Origin: DATKSS01 sp049582065
GTDB lineage: Bacteria > Chloroflexota > Dormibacteria > Dormibacterales > Dormibacteraceae
Assembly (NCBI GenBank): GCA_049582065.1
Contig: JBAUTF010000352.1
Location: forward strand, 1-17,241
Length of the DNA stretch: 17,241 nucleotides
Direction of reading: 5' to 3'
Shown piece by piece: positions 1 to 6,471 of the stretch (position 1 is the first letter of the stretch; each line of letters begins with the position of its first letter). Below the pieces are notes generated by a model. It did no database searches, was not told the DNA's origin, and saw only the letters and a list, made by a program, of their open reading frames with translations. A program made the position numbers and the translations under genes.

Positions 1-3000
1 CTTGATCTCGGACACGGGCCCGACCAGCTGGCGGACGACCTCGGAGACCAGGACCTCCCCACCGCGAGCTTTGCCGGCGACGCGCGCGGCGACGTTGACC
101 GCGGCGCCGAATATGTCGCCCGCCTCCTCGACCACCTCGCCGGTGTTCAGGCCGATCCGGATCTTCAGCTTCCGCTCGGGATTCTGCTTGCTGTATTCGG
201 CGATCGCCTGCTGGATGTCGAGCGCGCATTCCACTCCGTGGCGCACCGAGCCGAAGCTGATCATGTAGCCGTCGCCGAGGCCCTTGATCCGCCGGCCGGC
301 GTGCTCGCCGATCTTCTCGTCGATGACCGTCTCGTAGGCCTTCATGATCTCGTGCGACTCGGTGAAACCGCGGGTCGACAACAAGCGAGTCGATTCCTCG
401 ACGTCGGTGAACATGATGGTCACCGTGCCTTCGGTCTGCCCGACGGCCAGGCTCCCGATGATGGTCTCGGGGGTCAGCGGGGTGCTCGAGTTCACGGGCT
501 GGCCGAGGCCCTCCGCCACCTCGCGGAGGAGGCCCTGCGCGGCTCTGAAGCCGGCCTCCCCCTGCGGATAGCGGACGACCTGGAGCAGGCCGGACTCGAC
601 AGCCTGCCGCAGCTCGCGACCGCCCGATTCCTTGCTGATCTTGGTCTCGGCGGCGTACTCGCTGCCCTTGAGCTCGGCGCCCTCGAACGCCTGGGTCAGA
701 GCCGGCGCCATGCGCAGGTTCAGGTTGTGCTTGGTCAGGACGCTCTCGATCACGGCCTGTATGCGGCGCGACGCGCCGACCGGGCTGGCCCCCTCGGCAC
801 GCACGGTCGGCAGCATGCCGACATACCCTCCTGACGCAGCCGCCAGCTGGCCCAGGGCCGTGGTGGCGCGAGCCATCGCCGTCGCCGCCTGGAGAGCCTG
901 GGTAGCGTGGAATGCCGACTCGCCGGGAACTGGCGTCGGAGCCGGCCCTTGTGGGTAGCCGGGCGGCGGGCTCGGGTACGCGAACTGGGGCGGCTGCGGG
1001 GGGCCGCCGGTGGCTTCGTAGGAGACCTGAGGCGCACCGCCCGTCGAAGGCGCGGCCGGCATGGGCGGCTCTGGCACCGGCAATTCCCTGCGAACCGCCT
1101 GTAAGTCGGTGTATGCCGAGCGGGCGGCGTCGATGAGCTTGCGAAACTCCTCCTGCATCTCTGGAGTGGATGCCATCGACTGGGTAGGCTGCCCGGCGGA
1201 CGACTGGATGGTGTGCTGTTCCTGCTGCGCGGCCGGCCGGTCGGAGCTGAACGGCACAACGACGACCTGGCGGACCACGTTCTCCGAGGTGCCGCCGCGC
1301 TGGCCCGACATGAGCGGGTCCTTGACGACCGGCATCATGCTGTCCGAGCCGGCCGGGACGAAGCGTGACTTCACAGGGTCGAACAGGTCCTGGTTGACCT
1401 GGACACCGTAGAACGCCGCCTTGTCGAGCGAGGTCGGAACATAGCCGGTCGCGTTGTACTCGAGGCGCAGGTCCGAGCCCATGCCGAGCAGGAAGATGTC
1501 GCGCAGGATGGCGCCGTTCGCGTCGTAGCCGACCACCTCGGCGATCTGCGCGATCTTGCGCCGGCCGTCCGGCATGCGGGCCTGGTGCACGATGAGGTTC
1601 ACGGCGGACGCGATCTGGGCGCGCACGGCTTCGAACGGGATGTCGATCGACGCCATCATGACCATCGTCTCGAGGCGGGACAGGGCGTCGCGTGCGGAGT
1701 TCGAGTGGATGGTCGACATGCTTCCGTCGTGACCGGTGTTCATCGCCTGCAGCATGTCGAGCGCCTCGGCGCCGCGGACCTCGCCGACGAGGATGCGGTC
1801 CGGCCGCATCCGGAGGCTGTTGCGAAGAAGCTGCCGGATGGTGAGCTCGCCCTTGCCCTCGACGTTGGGCGGACGGTGCTCGAGCGCGATCACGTGCGGG
1901 TGGTCGATCTGGAGCTCGGCGGCGTCCTCGATCGTGATCACGCGCTGGTTGTGCGGGATGAAGCGCGCGATGACGTTGAGCGTCGTCGTCTTGCCCGACC
2001 CGGTGCCACCGGAGACGAGGATGTTCATCCGGCCCAGCACCGCCGCCTGCAGGAACTCAGCCATCGCGGGGCTCAGGCTGCCCTCACGAGTCAGGTCCTC
2101 CATGCCGAGGACCGCGTCCTTGAACTTACGAATCGTCAGTGCGGCGCCGTGGATCGCGGCGGGCCGGATGATCGCGTTCACGCGGCTGCCGTCGGGGAGG
2201 CGGGCGTCGACCATTGGGTTGAGGCCGTCGATGTGGCGGCCCGTGGTGGCCACCATGCGCCGGATCGTCTCCAGGAGCTGGTTCTCGTCTTCGAACCTGA
2301 CGTCCGCCTTCGTCAGCACGCCGCGCCGCTCGATGAAGACCTGGTCGGGTCCGTTGACCATGATCTCGCTCACAGATCGGTCGTGGAGGAGGCTGTCGAG
2401 CGGTCCGTAGCCGACCGCCGCGCGCAGGATGATGTCGGCGAGGGCCGACTTCTCCTGGGAGCTGAGCTCGATCCCGTCGTCGGCGAGGAACCGGTCGAGG
2501 TGGGTGCGGACCGCGCGCGAGAAGGCCAGGGTGTCGCCGGTGGTGAGGCCGACGTCGCGGATGAGCGCGAGGCGGTCGCGGAATTCGCCGGCGAGCTTGT
2601 TGAGATCGCGGCCCTGGCGCGCCGCCGCTTCCATGATGTCCGAGCGGCGACGTTGCGGTTGAGGGACGGCGACGGTCGGCGCCCACATGTCGACGAACTG
2701 CATCTCGAGCAGCGCGGCTGAGGCTGCGACCGCGGGGATCACCCGCTGCCGCTCCGGCATGCGGATCTTGATCGCGACGCCGTCACCGTCGGGCTGCCGG
2801 CCCTGCTCGATGTAGGCCGCGATCCACTCGCCGTCGCGGAACCTGAGGATGGCTTTCCTGGCCGTGCTCGTGTCGCCCAGGTCGCCTTCCAGGTTCGGGT
2901 CCTCGACCGACCCGAAGACGACGTACTTGATCTCCCGGATCGGGATCAGCCGCGGCCGGTCCGCGTCTGACGGCGAGTAGAGCGGAAATCCCTCGCCATG

Positions 3001-3174
3001 CAGCGTGTGGGAGTCCGAATCGCCGTCCTCCAGGCCACCATCAAGCCGGTGGACCGTGACCTTGAACCGAGATGGTCGCGAGATCAGGTCGCCGTTGGGC
3101 GCCGGCCCCGGCGCCGCGGGAGGCGGAAGCTCCTGGGGGTCCCTTTCCGGCGTCTCGATCCTGACCTCGCTCAT
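1..3174 (-). CDS. cpaF: CpaF/TadA secretion ATPase fused to class III adenylate cyclase (3' end beyond window)
   Basis: Open frame of 1058 codons from ATG 3174 to the left edge with no stop; I checked every codon. Residues about 35-165 form a small N-terminal domain I cannot name with certainty (IKYVVF, RFRDGEW; perhaps DUF6982/PilZ-like). Residues about 180-575 are a complete CpaF/VirB11-family ATPase that would power Tad/Flp pilus assembly: Walker A GGTGSGKTT at 389-397, Asp-box ITIEDAAELQ near 413, Walker B-like RILVGEVRG at 460-468, His-box STIHSNSARD near 487. A Pro/Gln/Ala-rich linker runs about 640-790, then a helical stretch about 795-890. Residues about 915-1050 are a class III nucleotidyl cyclase: metal Asp924 (FTDVEEST) and Asp968 (KGLGDG), adenine-selecting Lys964 and Asp1020, transition-state Asn1027 and Arg1031, all with canonical spacing. 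SD-like GGAG lies 4 nt before the ATG. It lies 64 bp after the REC-GGDEF gene, same strand. ATPase and cyclase calls are firm; the combined role is inferred. Confidence 0.93.
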   Translation of the reverse strand, partial: MSEVRIETPERDPQELPPPAAPGPAPNGDLISRPSRFKVTVHRLDGGLEDGDSDSHTLHGEGFPLYSPSDADRPRLIPIREIKYVVFGSVEDPNLEGDLGDTSTARKAILRFRDGEWIAAYIEQGRQPDGDGVAIKIRMPERQRVIPAVAASAALLEMQFVDMWAPTVAVPQPQRRRSDIMEAAARQGRDLNKLAGEFRDRLALIRDVGLTTGDTLAFSRAVRTHLDRFLADDGIELSSQEKSALADIILRAAVGYGPLDSLLHDRSVSEIMVNGPDQVFIERRGVLTKADVRFEDENQLLETIRRMVATTGRHIDGLNPMVDARLPDGSRVNAIIRPAAIHGAALTIRKFKDAVLGMEDLTREGSLSPAMAEFLQAAVLGRMNILVSGGTGSGKTTTLNVIARFIPHNQRVITIEDAAELQIDHPHVIALEHRPPNVEGKGELTIRQLLRNSLRMRPDRILVGEVRGAEALDMLQAMNTGHDGSMSTIHSNSARDALSRLETMVMMASIDIPFEAVRAQIASAVNLIVHQARMPDGRRKIAQIAEVVGYDANGAILRDIFLLGMGSDLRLEYNATGYVPTSLDKAAFYGVQVNQDLFDPVKSRFVPAGSDSMMPVVKDPLMSGQRGGTSENVVRQVVVVPFSSDRPAAQQEQHTIQSSAGQPTQSMASTPEMQEEFRKLIDAARSAYTDLQAVRRELPVPEPPMPAAPSTGGAPQVSYEATGGPPQPPQFAYPSPPPGYPQGPAPTPVPGESAFHATQALQAATAMARATTALGQLAAASGGYVGMLPTVRAEGASPVGASRRIQAVIESVLTKHNLNLRMAPALTQAFEGAELKGSEYAAETKISKESGGRELRQAVESGLLQVVRYPQGEAGFRAAQGLLREVAEGLGQPVNSSTPLTPETIIGSLAVGQTEGTVTIMFTDVEESTRLLSTRGFTESHEIMKAYETVIDEKIGEHAGRRIKGLGDGYMISFGSVRHGVECALDIQQAIAEYSKQNPERKLKIRIGLNTGEVVEEAGDIFGAAVNVAARVAGKARGGEVLVSEVVRQLVGPVSEIK

Positions 3175-3238
3175 CGCACTCCAGCCCCGAGGGATGCTAG
3201 CACCGGGCTGCCTGGCATCAGCCTCGTTACGTGCACGA

Positions 3239-4219
3239 TCAACTCCCGAAACGCTCAGGCGGCCGGCGCCGGTCGAGCACCCACTTCGAACCGGGCATGC
3301 GCTTGGCCACGCCCTTGACCTCGGCTGCGCGCGCGGCCACCGCAGCGGCGCTCGCGTAAGTGCCGGGCTCGGCGATCACGATGCCGATCGATACCGACAC
3401 CAGCGGGATGCGCAGCATGTTGCCGTTGCGCTCCTGCATCTCGATCCATCCACGTTCGCGATCGGCCGGTTCGTAGAGCGCTGGAACCGCGGCGTCGAAG
3501 CGCTTTGTGATCTCGGTCGCGATCGACTCCGCCATGCTCGGCTCGGTGAGGATGACGAAATCGTCACCGCCGACGTGGCCCGCGAAATGGCTGGCCGAGT
3601 AGTTCTCCTCCAGCACCTCGAAGATGATCGTCGCGAGCGTCTTGATGACGTCGTCGCCGCGCAGGAAGCCGTAGTGGTCGTTGTAGCTCTTGAAGGCGTC
3701 GATGTCCGGGTAGAGCACCGCGAACCGGTCGTGGCGCGCCAGCCGGCGGCTGATCTCTCGCAGGATATCGCTGTTGCCGCTCATGCCGGTCAGCGGGCTG
3801 AGCTCTCGCGCGGAGGTGGAGCGGCTCATGACCGAGCGGAGGCGGGCCACCAGCTCTTCGGGTATGAACGGCTTGGTGACGTAGTCGTCGGCCCCGGCGA
3901 GAAGGTGCTCCACCTTGTCCTTCAACGAGCCCCGCACGGTGAGGAAGACGACCGGTATCAGCCTGGTGCGGAAATCCGCGCGCAGCTCGGCCAGTATCTG
4001 GTCCCCGGTGATGTCACCGAGCATGAGGTCGAGCAGGATGATGTCGGGGCGCCATTCCGCGGCGGCGCTGTGGGCCGCATGCCCGTCGCCCACGGTCACG
4101 CTCTCGAAGCCCGCCCGGTCGAGCACGCGCTTGACCAGGCGCAGGACCTGCTCGTCGTCGTCGATCACCAGCACGATCTCACGGTGACCCAGGGTCGGGC
4201 GTGTCCCGTCCTTCTCCAT
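3239..4219 (-). CDS. Response regulator with REC and GGDEF domains (variant GGDDF)
   Basis: 326 aa from ATG 4219. The REC domain is about residues 14-125: acidic pocket Asp20-22, phospho-acceptor Asp64 (LLDLML), Thr94, Lys116 (TKPF). The GGDEF domain is about 140-310: metal Asp172 (PDIDAFK), guanine contacts Asn180 and Asp189, signature GGDDF at 217-221. Family knowledge: GGDEF proteins make c-di-GMP from two GTP, and the fourth signature residue, usually Glu, is the metal/catalytic one; here it is Asp. I see no RxxD inhibitory site five residues before the signature (the sequence there reads SASHFAGHV). It could be an active cyclase without product inhibition, a weak one, or a GTP/c-di-GMP sensor. 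A GTG at 4243 overlaps the previous stop (GTGA), but ATG 4219 has a strong SD and puts the REC domain near the N-terminus, so I prefer it. It lies between the orphan phosphoacceptor gene and the CpaF-cyclase gene. Confidence 0.92.
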   Translation of the reverse strand: MEKDGTRPTLGHREIVLVIDDDEQVLRLVKRVLDRAGFESVTVGDGHAAHSAAAEWRPDIILLDLMLGDITGDQILAELRADFRTRLIPVVFLTVRGSLKDKVEHLLAGADDYVTKPFIPEELVARLRSVMSRSTSARELSPLTGMSGNSDILREISRRLARHDRFAVLYPDIDAFKSYNDHYGFLRGDDVIKTLATIIFEVLEENYSASHFAGHVGGDDFVILTEPSMAESIATEITKRFDAAVPALYEPADRERGWIEMQERNGNMLRIPLVSVSIGIVIAEPGTYASAAAVAARAAEVKGVAKRMPGSKWVLDRRRPPERFGS

Positions 4220-4224
4220 TCCGA

Positions 4225-4233
4225 CCCTTCTCC
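4225..4233 (-). promoter_or_regulatory. Shine-Dalgarno site that decides the REC-GGDEF start
   Basis: On the minus strand GGAGAAGGG lies 5 nt before ATG 4219 and downstream of the alternative GTG at 4243. This favours the internal ATG as the translation start. Confidence 0.7.
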
Positions 4234-4239
4234 CCACGC

Positions 4240-4503
4240 TCACGGGCTGCTCGCCGGCGGTTCTTGATCGGGCACGCGTTTCAAGCCTCGAAGCTTCTCG
4301 GTCATGGCGATGGCGCGTTCGGCGGCCGTCCTCACCTCGCCGATGTCGGCGCGCACCGCTTCGGGATCGCCGGTCTCCTCCGCGATCAGCTCGCTGTAGT
4401 TGACGATCACCGCGAGCAGGTTGCGAAAGTCATGGATCAGGACTCGCGTCTCATCCTCGGGAGGTGTTGAGCCTTCTGTCACGGGCGACCCGTCCGGCCT
4501 CAC
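4240..4503 (-). CDS. Stand-alone histidine-kinase DHp (phosphoacceptor) domain protein
   Basis: 87 aa from GTG 4503, which overlaps the preceding stop in a GTGA; a GTG at 4524 giving 94 aa is the alternative. After about 18 flexible residues comes an H-box, HDFRNLLAVIVNYSEL, with the candidate phospho-His at residue 24, then a second amphipathic helix ending TEKLRGLKR. This matches the two-helix dimerisation/phosphotransfer domain of kinases of the HDFNNLL type. Nothing follows: no N, G1, F or G2 boxes, so it cannot bind ATP by itself. The gene just upstream encodes an ATPase domain of the same GHKL fold without a DHp, and the gene just downstream encodes a REC domain. It may be half of a split kinase or a histidine phosphotransfer shuttle. 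The domain call is good; the role is inferred. No membrane segment or signal peptide is visible. Confidence 0.8.
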   Translation of the reverse strand: MRPDGSPVTEGSTPPEDETRVLIHDFRNLLAVIVNYSELIAEETGDPEAVRADIGEVRTAAERAIAMTEKLRGLKRVPDQEPPASSP

Positions 4504-4919
4504 AGTCGCTTCACCAGTCGCCACCTGTTGACATCGCCGTCGCGTTGATAACCGAGCTCGTCGAGCAGGGAGCGCGCCAGGGCAAGGCCGCGTCCGTCCT
4601 CGCTGGTGGGCGCCGGCATGGTGCGAGCCAGGTGATCGTGCACCGGCGGTCCGGGATCCACGAACGATGCGAGCACAGTGTCCTGGTCGAGGTGAAGGTG
4701 GTACACGACCGGGAGCGCCGAGCCTTCCGGATGCCCGTGGGTGAGGACGTTGGCCCCGATCTCTCCGAGGGCCGTCTCGAAAAGAATGAGCGGTCGATTG
4801 TCGGCCGGCCGGCCCGTGGCCCGACGCAGCAGCTCCACCGAGTGGTGGAGAACGTCCAGTCCCTGGTCGAGTGTGGTGAGGATGGCGCGGAACTCAAAGG
4901 GCTCCTGTGTGGGTCCCAA
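4500..4919 (-). CDS. RsbW-type serine kinase / GHKL ATPase
   Basis: 139 aa from TTG 4919, which lies 3 nt after the STAS stop; the N-terminus fits but the SD is weak, so the start is not certain. GHKL ATP-binding motifs: N-box with Glu53 and Asn57 (GEIGANVLTHG), G1-like DPGPP at 88-92, G2-like GRGLALA at 109-115. The length and lack of a DHp or sensor domain fit the RsbW/SpoIIAB anti-sigma kinase family, which phosphorylates a serine in a STAS partner and holds a target protein when that partner is phosphorylated. Its likely STAS partner is the gene directly upstream, and the opposing phosphatase (REC-PP2C) is transcribed divergently. No sigma factor lies nearby, so the usual target is missing. 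It could instead supply the ATPase half for the DHp protein encoded next, with which it shares a 4-base overlap. Confidence 0.88.
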   Translation of the reverse strand: MGPTQEPFEFRAILTTLDQGLDVLHHSVELLRRATGRPADNRPLILFETALGEIGANVLTHGHPEGSALPVVYHLHLDQDTVLASFVDPGPPVHDHLARTMPAPTSEDGRGLALARSLLDELGYQRDGDVNRWRLVKRL

Positions 4920-4922
4920 AGC

Positions 4923-5288
4923 TCAGAAGCCAGTCAGGGCTTCCTCGACAGTGGCGTAGTAGGGGAACACGCGGTCCAGGGTGGTCAGCTCGAGGACCAC
5001 CCGGACCTGCTGGTTGGGGGCGGCGAGACGGAGCTCCCCCTGGCTGCTCTTGATCTGCTTCAGAGCCGAGATCACCGAGCCGAGGCCGGTGCTGTCGACG
5101 AAGCTGACTCCTTCCATGTCGATCACGACACGCGGGAGACCGTGCTTGACGAGCTCGCTGATCGCGTCCTTCAAGGCCGGCGCGCCCGCGACGTCAAGGC
5201 GCCCGGTGGGTGCGACCACCGTGATTCCGTTGTCGGCCGATCGGGTCTGAACGTCCAGGCTCAGCTTGGGACTCCCATGGGGACTCAC
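4923..5288 (-). CDS. STAS-domain anti-anti-sigma factor (RsbV-like)
   Basis: 121 aa from GTG 5288. A single STAS domain at about residues 10-115: strand TVVAPTGRLDVAGAPAL, then the phosphorylation loop FVDSTGLG with the candidate phospho-serine Ser66. In this family the unphosphorylated protein binds the RsbW-type kinase and frees its target, while phosphorylation by that kinase breaks the complex. The frame stays open far upstream to an ATG at 5486, but that part is antisense to the REC-PP2C gene and does not look like STAS, so I reject the long start. GTG 5288 is the only normal start codon giving a standard-length protein; no clear SD precedes it. It is the first gene of the five-gene minus-strand operon and is divergent from its likely phosphatase. 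Confidence 0.9.
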   Translation of the reverse strand: MSPHGSPKLSLDVQTRSADNGITVVAPTGRLDVAGAPALKDAISELVKHGLPRVVIDMEGVSFVDSTGLGSVISALKQIKSSQGELRLAAPNQQVRVVLELTTLDRVFPYYATVEEALTGF

Positions 5289-5337
5289 AGAGTCTATGGC
5301 AGACGGTCGGGAATTTAGCCTGTCTACACTGCTGAGC
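5289..5337. promoter_or_regulatory. Divergent promoter region between STAS and REC-PP2C genes
   Basis: A 49-bp gap drives two divergent units. On the plus strand TACACT (5325-5330) resembles a -10 box and lies 7 nt before GTG 5338, which would give a leaderless REC-PP2C mRNA. On the minus strand a weak TAAATT (5317-5312) is a possible -10 box for the STAS operon. I see no convincing -35 boxes. Confidence 0.4.
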
Positions 5338-6471
5338 GTGTTGGAACCCGAAAGCTCGCAGCGCATCCTGGTCGTGGATGACGAGGAACCCCTGGCGAAG
5401 GCGATGGCCCGCACCCTGCGGAGCCGGGGATTCGAGTGCGACATCGCCCCGGACGCGGCCCATGCCCGACAGCTGTTCACGGCCAACGACTACGCTCTGG
5501 CGCTGCTTGACGTCCGGCTCCCGGACGAGTCCGGGTACGGACTGCTCGAAGAGCTGAGGTCCAGGCGCCCGGACACGGCCGTGGTGATGGTGTCCGGGGT
5601 CGACGACCCCGAGCTGGGGCGGGCTGCGATGGAGCATGGGGCCTATGCCTACCACGTCAAGCCTGTGGGGGCGACCCAGCTCTACCTGCTGGTTGTGAAC
5701 AATCTGCGACGGCGGAGCCTCGAGGTCGGCGGCCGTGCAACGCTGCGACGGCTGGAATCAATGGTCGAAGAGCGCGCGGAGCAAATGCGCCGGGCGGTCA
5801 GGCTCCAGACCGGGATGCTGCCGGCCTCTCCATATAAAGGAGACGGGTTCGAGCTGGCGGCCCACTTCACCGCGGCCAAGGAGATCAGCGGCGACTTCTA
5901 CGACTGGCACCACGCGGCGGACGACCAGCTGACGATCACGCTCGGCGACGTGATGGGAAAGGGACTCCCTGCGGCGCTGATGATGGCGACAGCGCGAGCG
6001 GCCCTTCGCGGCGCGGCCGGCATCGAACCGATGGAAGCCGGAATGAAGAAGGCGGCCGAGGTGATGTCCGCCGCGCTCGAGGTCGACCACGCGTACGTCA
6101 CCGTCTTTCAGTGCTCGTTCGACACGCGAACGGGGGAGCTTCGCTATGTCGACGCCGGCCACGGACACGCGCGCATCCTGCGCGGCGTGGGGGGCCAGGA
6201 GACGCTGCCCGAGCGCAGCGCTCCAATCGGCATCTTCCCCGACAGCCAGTATCTGGTCGGAGCGGTCACGCTAAACGCCGGCGACACTTTGGTCGTCTTC
6301 TCCGACGGCCTACTCGACCTCCGTCCCGACCTCGCGACCCGGGATGTGCTGCTGCCATACGAGGCGCGTCGCGCGGCGACCGCTCAGGAGATGGTCGACA
6401 TCCTTGCCGACGGTGCTCGCAACCGTGAGCTCTTCGACGACGTCACGATCGTGGCGCTCAGGAAACTCTAG
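5338..6471 (+). CDS. Response regulator-PP2C phosphatase (RsbU/SpoIIE type)
   Basis: 377 aa from GTG 5338. The REC domain is about residues 8-122, with phospho-acceptor Asp58 (LLDVRLPD) and Lys108 (VKPVG). A helical, probably coiled-coil linker follows at about 130-165 (LESMVEERAEQMRRAVRL). The PP2C/SpoIIE domain is about 170-377: Asp186 and Asp189 (SGDFYDW), Asp204 (GDVMGKG), AGHGHARI, Asp323 (FSDGLLDL) and Asp367/368 (FDDVTIV), all the metal ligands expected. Known family role: phosphorylation of REC turns on dephosphorylation of a STAS phosphoserine. The likely substrate is the divergently encoded STAS protein. The frame extends to ATG 5296 and TTG 5266, but those overlap the promoter or STAS gene and add residues not typical of REC proteins. 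The 3' end overlaps the convergent hybrid kinase by 14 bp. Confidence 0.93.
   Translation: MLEPESSQRILVVDDEEPLAKAMARTLRSRGFECDIAPDAAHARQLFTANDYALALLDVRLPDESGYGLLEELRSRRPDTAVVMVSGVDDPELGRAAMEHGAYAYHVKPVGATQLYLLVVNNLRRRSLEVGGRATLRRLESMVEERAEQMRRAVRLQTGMLPASPYKGDGFELAAHFTAAKEISGDFYDWHHAADDQLTITLGDVMGKGLPAALMMATARAALRGAAGIEPMEAGMKKAAEVMSAALEVDHAYVTVFQCSFDTRTGELRYVDAGHGHARILRGVGGQETLPERSAPIGIFPDSQYLVGAVTLNAGDTLVVFSDGLLDLRPDLATRDVLLPYEARRAATAQEMVDILADGARNRELFDDVTIVALRKL

Noticed and set aside
575..1450. Frameshift or hidden stop joining two separate genes (CpaF and cyclase)
   Set aside because: I read the linker codon by codon; the frame is unbroken with normal codon use, so the sequence as given shows a true fusion.
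1585..2721. Long plus-strand open frame (378 codons), with others at 238-834 and 344-571
   Set aside because: These are antisense mirror frames of the CpaF-cyclase gene, caused by high GC at third positions; their translations are Arg/Val/Asp-rich and show no domain.
3005..4267. Plus-strand open frame of 420 codons
   Set aside because: It lies antisense across the REC-GGDEF gene and the CpaF-cyclase 5' end; the opposite strand has clear REC and GGDEF motifs, this strand none.
4923..5486. Long 187-residue version of the STAS protein
   Set aside because: The extra N-terminal part is antisense to the REC-PP2C gene and has no STAS character; GTG 5288 gives the normal length.
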